A stretch of DNA of 11,814 nucleotides from CAZSWR01 sp964610885 (GTDB taxonomy: Bacteria; Bacteroidota; Ignavibacteria; Kapaibacteriales; UBA2268): the NCBI GenBank assembly GCA_964610885.1, contig CAZSWR010000099.1:1-11814 (forward strand). Reading direction: 5' to 3'. The notes beneath the pieces are model-generated. The model was not told the DNA's origin. It made no database searches and worked only from the letters and a program-made list of their open reading frames with translations. A program made the position numbers and the translations under genes. Positions 6,225 to 11,814 of this stretch are shown in pieces. Numbering within the stretch: position 1 is the stretch's first letter; every line of letters begins with the position of its first letter.

Positions 6225-7070
6225 CTAAAGCACTGCCGTAATGCTTGCAGACAATTGCTGAACGTTCATGCTCTTGCTGTTTACGAACACACGATGCAAA
6301 TCGTAATTCAAGCCGAGTCTATATATCTCCAGATTTCGATTTTTGAACCAAGGAAGCTTGTAGTTGATCGTGGCTCCAGGATTCAAATTGGCCATATCAT
6401 AAAATAGGCATTTGTCGCCCTTCAAGTACGCCTCGAATTCGAGTGAATAAAGTTTCGCACGAAGCCCAATGTCCATACCTACGAACACACTCGTTGCCAT
6501 TGTGTTGCATTCGTCTCCTAACGCTCCGAAGGCAAAATTTCCGGGTTTGAAAGTGCGAAGGCTTGCTTTGGGCGAAAAATTGAATGAAAGGCTTTTATTG
6601 CTTATTATTCGAGATTCGTAGATATACTCCCGTGGCATAGTATCAGCGAATAAAAAGTATTCTCTGCCCCAGCTCATGTTCAACCACTTGTAGTCCACAT
6701 CGAACATTCCCGTGCGGTCTAAATCGAGAAGCACAAATGAGGTTCTCTCTTCGATTCTCGGCCTGGCTGAAATTTTATTCTCGCTAATATCAACTCGATC
6801 TGCGAATTCAAGCAATTTGAACTTGAAGTAAGCATTGGCGGATTCGGGCTTTGATTTGCACGCAATCCCCAAATTCAGTATCGAGATATAAAATGCATCC
6901 TCTTGTGGATCCAGTGATGCTCTGGGCGCGAATAGAAAAGAAAAATGCCTCGATTCGCTGTCAATTATTTGCCCGCCGCTGCCGGTTAAGTATAATTTGC
7001 CATCCCTGGTATGCGAAAGGCAGCAAGATATTGATAGGATGAGGCTTAAAACAAAAACTAATACTCTCAT
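6225..7070 (-). CDS. Exported protein of unknown function (possible outer-membrane protein)
   Basis: I do not recognise this 281-residue protein. It starts with a clear export signal: MR, then the hydrophobic run VLVFVLSLILSI followed by SCCLSHT. Cys16 or Cys17 could be a lipidation site, but the preceding residues (S-I-S) are not a good lipobox, so ordinary signal-peptidase cleavage is as likely. The mature part is rich in aromatic and charged residues in alternating strands (for example AYFKFKLLEFADRVDI, SLEFEAYLKGD and LEIYRLGLNYDLHRVF), typical of beta-barrel or periplasmic beta proteins. It has two internal cysteines (71 and about 188) and no enzymatic motif. There is no Shine-Dalgarno sequence at ATG 7070. 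It precedes the response regulator on the same strand by 94 bp, so it may be a target or sensor accessory of that two-component system, which is speculation. The reading frame is well supported by its length and signal peptide. Confidence 0.7.
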   Translation of the reverse strand: MRVLVFVLSLILSISCCLSHTRDGKLYLTGSGGQIIDSESRHFSFLFAPRASLDPQEDAFYISILNLGIACKSKPESANAYFKFKLLEFADRVDISENKISARPRIEERTSFVLLDLDRTGMFDVDYKWLNMSWGREYFLFADTMPREYIYESRIISNKSLSFNFSPKASLRTFKPGNFAFGALGDECNTMATSVFVGMDIGLRAKLYSLEFEAYLKGDKCLFYDMANLNPGATINYKLPWFKNRNLEIYRLGLNYDLHRVFVNSKSMNVQQLSASITAVL

Positions 7071-7152
7071 GTTTGATTCTGCTAAATTTTTCTAATATAA
7101 GGAAAAATGAATTCTTGTTCATCTTTCCTTTCATCATTGCGCTGCACTTGAA

Positions 7153-7178
7153 AATAAAGTGGCAGTCGCCACCTTATT
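7153..7178. repeat. REP-like hairpin
   Basis: GTGGC (7159-7163), loop AGTC, GCCAC (7168-7172), extended by AATAA/TTATT after one A/C mismatch: ten base pairs in total. There is no T-run next to it on either strand strong enough to call a terminator. Confidence 0.45.
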
Positions 7179-7271
7179 ACAATATACGAAATAAACACGA
7201 GAGGGTTATGTTTATTAAAAAATGAAATGGTTCAGTGAAGGTTGGTGAGGTTTGAAATAATTGTTATTGTT

Positions 7272-7290
7272 ATTCCCGCGTAGCGGGAAT
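7272..7290. repeat. REP-like hairpin with perfect 8-bp stem
   Basis: ATTCCCGC (7272-7279) and GCGGGAAT (7283-7290) form a perfect 8-bp stem around the loop GTA. Sequences of this form are common as dispersed intergenic repeats in bacteria. Only one copy is in the window. Confidence 0.5.
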
Positions 7291-7362
7291 CTCCTCTTTT
7301 ATCAGGCGGTTACTTGTCTAAAAAAGCTTATTAAAGGTTAACTTTCATCAAGTAAATGATAT

Positions 7363-7382
7363 AACAACCGCTAACGCGGTAT
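7363..7382. repeat. 20-bp direct repeat, copy 1 (hairpin)
   Basis: AACAACCGCTAACGCGGTAT occurs here and again, identically, at 7415-7434. Each copy holds the stem ACCGC/GCGGT around a TAAC loop. The 32 bp between the copies are unique. Confidence 0.6.
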
Positions 7383-7414
7383 GACTTGCACGGGGAAAAT
7401 TTCTGCTACAATAC

Positions 7415-7434
7415 AACAACCGCTAACGCGGTAT
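7415..7434. repeat. 20-bp direct repeat, copy 2 (hairpin)
   Basis: Identical to 7363-7382 over 20 bases, with the same ACCGC/GCGGT stem. Flanking bases differ, so the shared unit is sharply bounded. Confidence 0.6.
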
Positions 7435-7603
7435 CAAAAAGACAAAGAATTACTTTTTTAATAGGCGACAATATTTTTGTATTATAATGATATCGCTGGT
7501 TGCAAATAAGGTAGGGGCGAGGTTACATCACCCTCACATTTTATATGGTATTGCTAATGTGTATCTGCCTATTTGTCGGACTGCCAATTCTTCATAGAAC
7601 CAT

Positions 7604-7641
7604 AAAAAAACCATACAAAAGAAAAATCAATTGTATGGTTT
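7604..7641 (-). terminator. Rho-independent terminator of the ptb-buk operon
   Basis: Read on the minus strand, AAACCATACAA (7641-7631) pairs perfectly with TTGTATGGTTT (7618-7608) over 11 bp around a 12-base loop. The T-run continues through 7604. It begins about 20 bp after the butyrate kinase stop. Confidence 0.85.
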
Positions 7642-7662
7642 CAAGTGAAATGTCGGAAAGAC

Positions 7663-8733
7663 TTATTTATACTCTTTCATTTCCAATTCGCCGTTCATGG
7701 CGTAGTATACGCTGTCGTTGAGGGCTTGCATCTCGTCTTCGCCGGGGTAGATCTTTACCGGGCCAATGAAGCTGACGCGCTCCGAGATCCATTTGCAGAC
7801 GATTTCCGAACGGGCAACGCCGCCGGTAACGATGACTGCATCCACCTTTCCGCTCAGGACGGCTGCGCAAGCACCGATTTCCTTTGCCACTTGGTAGGCC
7901 ATGCCTTCGTAAACCAAACTTGCCTCTTTGTCGCCGGCGAGAGCTTTTTTCTCGATTTCGTAGGCATCGTTCGAGTTCAGGTATGCGACCATGCCGCCCT
8001 TGCCTGTAATCATTTTCTTTACGGTCGGGTAGTCGTATTTGCCCGAGAAGCAAAGGTTCGCAAAAGCATTCATCGGCAGGCTGCCGGAGCGTTCGGGCGA
8101 GTAGGGGCCGTCGCCGTCGAGCGCATTGTTCACGTCGATCACTTTGCCGTATTCGTGGGCACCGACTGAGATTCCGCCACCCAAGTGCGCGATGATGAGC
8201 CTAAGGTCTTCGTATTTCTTGCCTGTCTCGTGGGCGAATCGGCGAGCAACAGCTTTTTGGTTCAAAGCGTGGAAAATCGATACGCGGGGCACTTCCGGAT
8301 GGCCCGAAAGGCGAGCCAAGTCTTGCAATTCATCGACAACCACTGGATCGACGATGAACGAAGGCACGTTAGCGCCGGCCTCGGCAGCAATTGCGTGGGC
8401 CAACACACCGCCCAAGTTTGAGGCGTGTTCGCTGATTTTGTCACCACGAAGGTCCGAGAGCAGTGTATCATTGACTTTGTAAACGCCACCGGGAATCGGC
8501 TTCAGAATGCCTCCACGGCCCACGATTGCGCCCAATTCGCTCACTTTGATTCCTTGCTCCGAAAGGGCAGAAATAATGATGTCTTTGCGGAATTCGTATT
8601 GGTCAATGATTTTATGATAAGGGGCAAGCTCCTCGACGCTGTGGCGCAGCGTTTTCGTGAAAACGTTTTCCAGGCCATCGAAAACTGCAATTTTTGTCGA
8701 GGTGGACCCGGGATTGATTGCTAAAATTTTCAT
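7663..8733 (-). CDS. buk: Butyrate kinase
   Basis: This 356-residue protein is the normal length for butyrate kinase (EC 2.7.2.7), a cytoplasmic ASKHA-fold enzyme that converts butyryl phosphate and ADP to butyrate and ATP. Visible motifs are NPGSTSTK (7-14, phosphate-binding loop 1), FHALNQKAVARRFA (154-167), IAHLGGGISVGAHEYGKVID (181-200), the family-specific DGDGPYSPERSG (206-217), VTGGVARSE (302-310), and the C-terminal YPGEDEMQALNDSVYYAM (329-346). The last two patterns favour butyrate or branched-chain acid kinase over acetate kinase, which is longer. It is the second gene of an operon with ptb, 21 bp downstream, with a good Shine-Dalgarno sequence GGAG (8739-8742) five bases before the ATG. 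Chain-length preference (butyrate, isobutyrate, 2-methylbutyrate) cannot be read directly. A strong terminator follows. Confidence 0.96.
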   Translation of the reverse strand: MKILAINPGSTSTKIAVFDGLENVFTKTLRHSVEELAPYHKIIDQYEFRKDIIISALSEQGIKVSELGAIVGRGGILKPIPGGVYKVNDTLLSDLRGDKISEHASNLGGVLAHAIAAEAGANVPSFIVDPVVVDELQDLARLSGHPEVPRVSIFHALNQKAVARRFAHETGKKYEDLRLIIAHLGGGISVGAHEYGKVIDVNNALDGDGPYSPERSGSLPMNAFANLCFSGKYDYPTVKKMITGKGGMVAYLNSNDAYEIEKKALAGDKEASLVYEGMAYQVAKEIGACAAVLSGKVDAVIVTGGVARSEIVCKWISERVSFIGPVKIYPGEDEMQALNDSVYYAMNGELEMKEYK

Positions 8734-8754
8734 TAATACTCCGAATATTTAGAA

Positions 8755-9651
8755 TTAATAATTTGCAGCCAAAGTGATCGAAAGCAGTTTGCTGCGGTCT
8801 GTATCGGCGCGGGACGTCAGCACTATCGGTACCTTGGCGCCGAGGATGATCGCCGCCACGGTGGCGCCGGAGAAATATGTAAAGCATTTATATAGGACGT
8901 TGCCGCTCTCGATATTGGGAACCATGAGCAAATCGACGTCGCCGCTCACTTCGGATTCGATTCCTTTGTGCGCAGCTGCCTCTTTCGAAACCGAGTTATC
9001 GAAAGCCAAAGGCCCATCGATCAGGCAGCCTTTGATTTGCCCGCGCCTATTCATCTGCGTCAGCATTGCGGCGTGGATCGTGGCTTCCATTTTCGGATTC
9101 ACCGTCTCGACAGCGCCGAGAATGGACACTTTCGGGTTGGAAATGCCCAAACGGTGGAATAGGTCGATCGAATTCTTAAGGATTCCAACTTTTTCATCGA
9201 ACGTCGGGGCAATGTTTTGCGCTGCGTCCGTGAGGGCCAAGACTTTGTGGTAGGCCGGAATCTCGAAGAAACCGATATGGCTCAGCAAGTTGCCCGTGCG
9301 GAGGCCTTTTTCCTTGTCCAGCACTGCGCGAAGGAAATCGGCTGTGCTGACGAGGCCTTTCATCAGGATGTGTGCGCGGTTCTCGCGGACAAGTTCGACT
9401 GCCTTGCGGCAAGCGTTCGTTGTATTTTCCTCGTCAATTATTTCGATACCGGATAGGTCGATACCAAGTTCTTCGGCAATTGCTTTAATCTTGCCCAGGT
9501 TGCCCACCAAAATCGGCTCTGCAATTCCTTGCTTCCGAGCTTCGGCAACGGCTTGCAATACCGGCTCGTCTTCGGCCGCGGCCACGGCAACTCTCTTCAT
9601 TGGTTTTTGCTTGGCCAAATCGATGAGCGTGTTTAATATTTTTAATTCCAT
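8755..9651 (-). CDS. ptb: Phosphate butyryltransferase
   Basis: This 298-residue protein belongs to the phosphate acetyl/butyryltransferase family and has the shorter length of Ptb (EC 2.3.1.19), which exchanges CoA for phosphate on butyryl-CoA to give butyryl phosphate. Characteristic stretches are HILMKGLVSTADFLRAVLD (94-112), LRTGNLLSHIGFFE (117-130), LTDAAQNIAP (140-149), LIDGPLAFDNS (210-220), VPNIESGNVLYK (244-255), and the C-terminal LTSRADTDRSKLLS (278-291), which forms part of the CoA/phosphate site. Its pairing with buk in the same operon is the classic arrangement and supports the butyryl rather than the acetyl assignment. The start at 9651 fits the family N-terminus (MELKILNTLIDLAK); a weak GGTG lies about seven bases upstream. 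The operon has its own promoter region, since the histidine ammonia-lyase gene upstream ends with a strong terminator. A role in branched-chain acyl-CoA recycling is an alternative to butyrate fermentation. Confidence 0.95.
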   Translation of the reverse strand: MELKILNTLIDLAKQKPMKRVAVAAAEDEPVLQAVAEARKQGIAEPILVGNLGKIKAIAEELGIDLSGIEIIDEENTTNACRKAVELVRENRAHILMKGLVSTADFLRAVLDKEKGLRTGNLLSHIGFFEIPAYHKVLALTDAAQNIAPTFDEKVGILKNSIDLFHRLGISNPKVSILGAVETVNPKMEATIHAAMLTQMNRRGQIKGCLIDGPLAFDNSVSKEAAAHKGIESEVSGDVDLLMVPNIESGNVLYKCFTYFSGATVAAIILGAKVPIVLTSRADTDRSKLLSITLAANY

Positions 9652-9760
9652 CTTATGACACCATATATTTTATTAAAATGAATCTCTTCAATCTGTCTGA
9701 ATTGTGCACGAGGCACTCCTAATGTGGCGTGTTTGCCGTTTGCTTTGTGTCCATCTTCGC

Positions 9761-9785
9761 TGCCCCAAACGAAAAAACTGGGGCA
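9761..9785. other. Hairpin in the ptb upstream region
   Basis: TGCCCCA (9761-9767) and TGGGGCA (9779-9785) form a perfect 7-bp GC-rich stem around an A-rich 11-base loop. It is about 110 bp upstream of the ptb start. No T-run follows on either strand, so it is not an evident terminator; it could be an operator, a leader structure or a dispersed repeat. Confidence 0.35.
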
Positions 9786-9883
9786 AAGGCCTCATCGCGA
9801 GCATATACATTATTTTGAAAGAGTACCCAAGCAACGATTCATAAAAACCATTTCGTTAGTTCTACGAAAATAATACGAAATAA

Positions 9884-9919
9884 AAAGAAACAGGTTGCGC
9901 TGTGGCAACCTGTTTCTTT
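9884..9919 (-). terminator. Rho-independent terminator of the histidine ammonia-lyase gene
   Basis: AAAGAAACAGGTTGC (9884-9898) and GCAACCTGTTTCTTT (9905-9919) form a perfect 15-bp stem with a 6-base loop. On the minus strand it begins 12 bp after the stop codon, and the stem's T-rich end runs on into TTTTTATTT. It should insulate hutH from ptb-buk. Confidence 0.88.
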
Positions 9920-9930
9920 CAAAAAAAATT

Positions 9931-11454
9931 CTATTCGAGCGAACCGATTGCGTTCTCGACCGCTTCGAGTATCTCAAACGATTTCGTAAGGTCGCGCATC
10001 TTCGTGTGGTCTGCATAGAGCGGACGGTCGATGTCGAGGAATGGGACGTGCTTGCGGACGATTGCTTTGGCTGTCTCCACGCCCAATCCGTTTTTGAAAT
10101 TGCGGAAATCGAGGGCCTGCGATGCTGCCATGAACTCGATACCGATCACGCCAAATGCGTTTTCGAGGATTTGGCCATTTTTGATTGCCGTGTTCATACC
10201 CATCGAAACGAAGTCCTCTTGGTCGGCAGCGGCGGGAATCGATTGGATTGCGGCCGGGGTCGAAAGGATTTTCTGCTCCACGATCAGCGAATCGGCTGTG
10301 TATTGGCTGAGCATCATTCCGCTGAACATTCCGGCGCCTTTCGTAAGGAATGCGGGGAGGCCAACGCTGAGTGCGGGGTTCAGCAAGCGGTTCAAGCGGC
10401 GCTCGCTAAGGATGCAAACCATAGTGATTGCCGAGCCGGCCATTTCCATCGGGAGAGAAACCGGAGTGCCCTGGAAGTTGGCTCCGGTGAGCGTAAGGTC
10501 CTCTTCGGGGAGGAAAATCGGGTTGTCGCAAACGCCATTGAGTTCGGTTTCCACCTGCTCGCGTGCCCAACGGACTGCGTCGTGGGCTGCGCCAACCACT
10601 TGCGGAGTGGAACGCATCGAGTACGCATCTTGGACTTTAGTTTTGATCTTGCCTGTCAGCAAGTCGCTACCTTCGAAGCATTTGCGAATCGCTTGAGCGC
10701 TACGGGCCGCGCCCTTGAATCCGCGAAGGTTGTGCAGGCGGACGTCGTAGGGTTTCATGTTTGCCAAAAGGGCCTCGAGCGACATTGCAGCGGCGATTTC
10801 GGCCTGTTTCAGCATACGGTTGTAGTCATAAAGATGGATGGCGCTCATTGCCGTGAGCAGGTTCGAGCCGTTGATTGTGGCCAAACCGTCGCGGGCTTGC
10901 AGTCCGGGGATCGGGATTCCGGCTTTCTCGAGAGCTGTGCGGCCGGGCATTCTTTCGCCCTGGTAGTATGCCTCGCCCTCGCCCATCATCAGAAGTGCAA
11001 TTTGCGACATGGGGGCCAAATCGCCACATGCGCCCACAGAGCCTTTCTGGCAGACGACCGGCGTAACGCCTTTGTTGAGCATTTCGACGAGTGTCATCGT
11101 GATTTCCACGCGGCAACCGGAATTGCCATGCGCGTGGACGTTGATGCGTCCGGCCATTGCGCCGCGGACGTATTCGATAGGTGCAGGATCGCCGATACCG
11201 GCGGAGTGATTGTATATCAAATATTTCTGGAATTCAGCTGTTTGTTCGTCATTGAGCACGATTTCGGAGAATTCGCCAATGCCTGTGTTGATACCATACA
11301 TGATTTCGTGGGCTTTGATTTTGCCTTCGAGCATTGCGCGGCATTTTTTGATGCGTTCGATCGCTGCTGGAGCGAGTTCTACCTTTTCGACGTGGCGTGC
11401 GATCGCCACTAATTTTTCGAGGGTCAACGAATATCCGTCTAATACTATAGCCAT
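9931..11454 (-). CDS. hutH: Histidine ammonia-lyase family protein with Ala-Cys-Gly MIO triad
   Basis: This 507-residue protein has the length and motifs of bacterial histidine ammonia-lyase (EC 4.3.1.3), which deaminates L-histidine to urocanate in the cytosol as the first step of histidine use. Residue numbers align with Pseudomonas putida HutH as I recall it: Tyr53 in YGINTG, His83 in YNHSAGIG, Asn195 in INGSN, Tyr278 in VQDAYSMR, and Glu413 in DQEDFVSMG. The His and Glu favour histidine over phenylalanine or tyrosine as substrate. The MIO-forming triad, normally Ala-Ser-Gly, reads Ala142-Cys143-Gly144 (GSVGACGDLAPMS; the codon is TGT). An S143C form of the Pseudomonas enzyme is reported, as I recall, to mature and be active, so this protein need not be dead. 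No other hut genes (urocanase, imidazolonepropionase) are in the window. ATG 11454 has no strong Shine-Dalgarno sequence. Family certain; substrate likely but not proven because the overall sequence is divergent. Confidence 0.88.
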   Translation of the reverse strand: MAIVLDGYSLTLEKLVAIARHVEKVELAPAAIERIKKCRAMLEGKIKAHEIMYGINTGIGEFSEIVLNDEQTAEFQKYLIYNHSAGIGDPAPIEYVRGAMAGRINVHAHGNSGCRVEITMTLVEMLNKGVTPVVCQKGSVGACGDLAPMSQIALLMMGEGEAYYQGERMPGRTALEKAGIPIPGLQARDGLATINGSNLLTAMSAIHLYDYNRMLKQAEIAAAMSLEALLANMKPYDVRLHNLRGFKGAARSAQAIRKCFEGSDLLTGKIKTKVQDAYSMRSTPQVVGAAHDAVRWAREQVETELNGVCDNPIFLPEEDLTLTGANFQGTPVSLPMEMAGSAITMVCILSERRLNRLLNPALSVGLPAFLTKGAGMFSGMMLSQYTADSLIVEQKILSTPAAIQSIPAAADQEDFVSMGMNTAIKNGQILENAFGVIGIEFMAASQALDFRNFKNGLGVETAKAIVRKHVPFLDIDRPLYADHTKMRDLTKSFEILEAVENAIGSLE

Positions 11455-11507
11455 ATCTTTGAATCCGGTTTTTTGTTAATAAACTACATATTTCAAAACA
11501 CAAAGTA

Positions 11508-11515
11508 CAAAATTA
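11508..11515 (-). promoter_or_regulatory. Possible FCB-type -7 promoter element for hutH
   Basis: Read on the minus strand, TAATTTTG matches the Bacteroidota -7 consensus TAnnTTTG, 53 bp upstream of the hutH start. No well-spaced -33 TTTG partner is seen and the surroundings are very AT-rich, so a chance match is quite possible. Confidence 0.2.
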
Positions 11516-11617
11516 CAAAAAAGAATAAACAATAAATATTTAAATCATTTACGTATGTTTATATGAAAAAAAATTAATTGTTTCGGGGCGCCTGTTTGGC
11601 TCGGATGAGTGAAAATA

Positions 11618-11736
11618 GTCTGCATCGCGGATTCTCGCGTATTAAAGGAATCCACGGATTTTCGGAAAGTCTTAATTAAAAGTATTCCTTTGTTTATTAG
11701 CGTAATCATCGTAATCCCTTTAATCACAGTTCAGAC
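11618..11736. repeat. Dispersed-repeat-like element with GGATT-type words and inverted GTCTG ends
   Basis: The stretch opens with GTCTGCATCGCGGATT (11618-11633) and closes with AATCACAGTTCAGAC (11722-11736), whose complement starts GTCTGAAC. Inside are repeated GGATT/AATCC words (for example GGAATCCACGGATT at 11647-11660 and CGTAATCATCGTAATCC at 11701-11717), roughly mirrored around TTAATTAA (11672-11679). This style resembles an intergenic repeat that I recall from many bacterial genomes. The two arms align only at their ends, so the boundaries are approximate. The remaining 163 bp between hutH and this element show only AT-rich DNA. Confidence 0.4.
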
Positions 11737-11752
11737 AGCATTTACATCTTTG

Positions 11753-11814
11753 CTATTTGAAAATATTTTCATAAATTCCGATTATTAACAATACTGCTGC
11801 CCAAATCGGGTAAT
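11753..11814 (-). CDS. Possible C-terminal end of a membrane protein (partial at window edge)
   Basis: Reading in from the right edge on the minus strand, one frame stays open to a TAG at 11753-11755 and encodes YPIWAAVLLIIGIYENIFK. This looks like a final transmembrane helix with a short charged tail; the other two frames hit stops and look less protein-like. Only 19 codons are visible, so this may be chance. If real, the gene lies upstream of hutH on the same strand. Confidence 0.35.
   Translation of the reverse strand, partial: YPIWAAVLLIIGIYENIFK

Larger units (their letters stand above)
7071..7603. other. Non-coding stretch with several hairpin repeats
   Basis: No credible coding frame is seen in this stretch on either strand. 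It contains unrelated short hairpins: 7153-7178 (GTGGC, loop AGTC, GCCAC, extended by AATAA/TTATT across one mismatch), 7191-7215 (ATAAACA/TGTTTAT), 7272-7290, and the two identical copies at 7363-7382 and 7415-7434. The promoter of the secreted-protein gene starting at 7070 must lie near its left end. The part from 7435 to 7603 shows nothing I can name. Confidence 0.6.

Noticed and set aside
7272..7290. Similarity to the neisserial dRS3 repeat (ATTCCC, 8 N, GGGAAT).
   Set aside because: The central spacer is 7 not 8 bases and the rest of the window does not suggest Neisseria; short palindromes of this type arise repeatedly.
7363..7434. Two identical 20-bp repeats with a 32-bp spacer, resembling a minimal CRISPR unit.
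   Set aside because: The repeat is short, strongly self-complementary, present only twice, and no cas gene is nearby; other hairpin repeats in the same gap point to REP-like elements.
7478..7490. TATAAT-like sequence on the plus strand in the non-coding stretch.
   Set aside because: No -35 element at a suitable distance and no gene downstream on that strand.
9895..11412. A 505-codon open frame on the plus strand opposite hutH.
   Set aside because: It is the antisense of a GC-rich conserved gene, rich in Cys, His, Arg and Ala with no domain, and the minus-strand frame encodes a clear enzyme.
11545..11727. A 60-codon open frame on the minus strand upstream of hutH.
   Set aside because: It lies largely within the repeat-like element at 11618-11736, has no ribosome-binding site, and its sequence looks like translated repeat DNA.

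Overview
The window looks like a chromosome segment from a bacterium of the FCB group (Bacteroidota, Ignavibacteriota or Kapabacteria-like). This is inferred from AT-rich intergenic DNA, few strong Shine-Dalgarno sequences, a secreted Ig-like protein, a family 9 glycosyltransferase with a C-terminal cysteine cluster, and palindromic dispersed repeats of a type common in such genomes. No rRNA, tRNA or phylogenetic marker is present, so the assignment is tentative. Almost every gene lies on the minus strand; only the small STAS gene is on the plus strand.

Left part (1-2480): the N-terminal part of a secreted protein runs off the left edge. Upstream of it on the same strand lies a heptosyltransferase-type glycosyltransferase (938-1990), probably for cell-surface glycan synthesis. 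A 71-bp AT-rich divergent gap separates it from an orphan STAS-domain anti-sigma-factor antagonist (2062-2406, plus). A hairpin at 2442-2462 sits between this gene and the convergent gene that follows.

Centre (2489-7070): in transcription order on the minus strand are a secreted or outer-membrane protein of unknown function (7070-6225), an OmpR-family response regulator (6130-5456), a HAMP/HisKA sensor kinase (5209-3785), and a 424-residue protein with a canonical HEPN ribonuclease motif (3763-2489). A palindromic, probably non-autonomous mobile element of about 130 bp (5258-5387) lies between the regulator and the kinase. The HEPN gene starts 21 bp after the kinase stop and appears more AT-rich than its neighbours.

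A 592-bp non-coding stretch (7071-7662) holds several short hairpin repeats, including two identical 20-bp copies, and ends with a strong terminator for the next operon.

Right part (7663-11814): phosphate butyryltransferase and butyrate kinase (ptb-buk, 9651-7663) form a two-gene operon that would convert butyryl-CoA to butyrate with ATP formation. Upstream is a histidine ammonia-lyase-family enzyme (11454-9931) whose MIO-forming triad is Ala-Cys-Gly instead of Ala-Ser-Gly, with its own 15-bp-stem terminator. Histidine breakdown to glutamate followed by fermentation to butyrate would link these genes, but the other steps are not in the window. The right edge carries another dispersed-repeat-like element and possibly the last 19 codons of a membrane protein.
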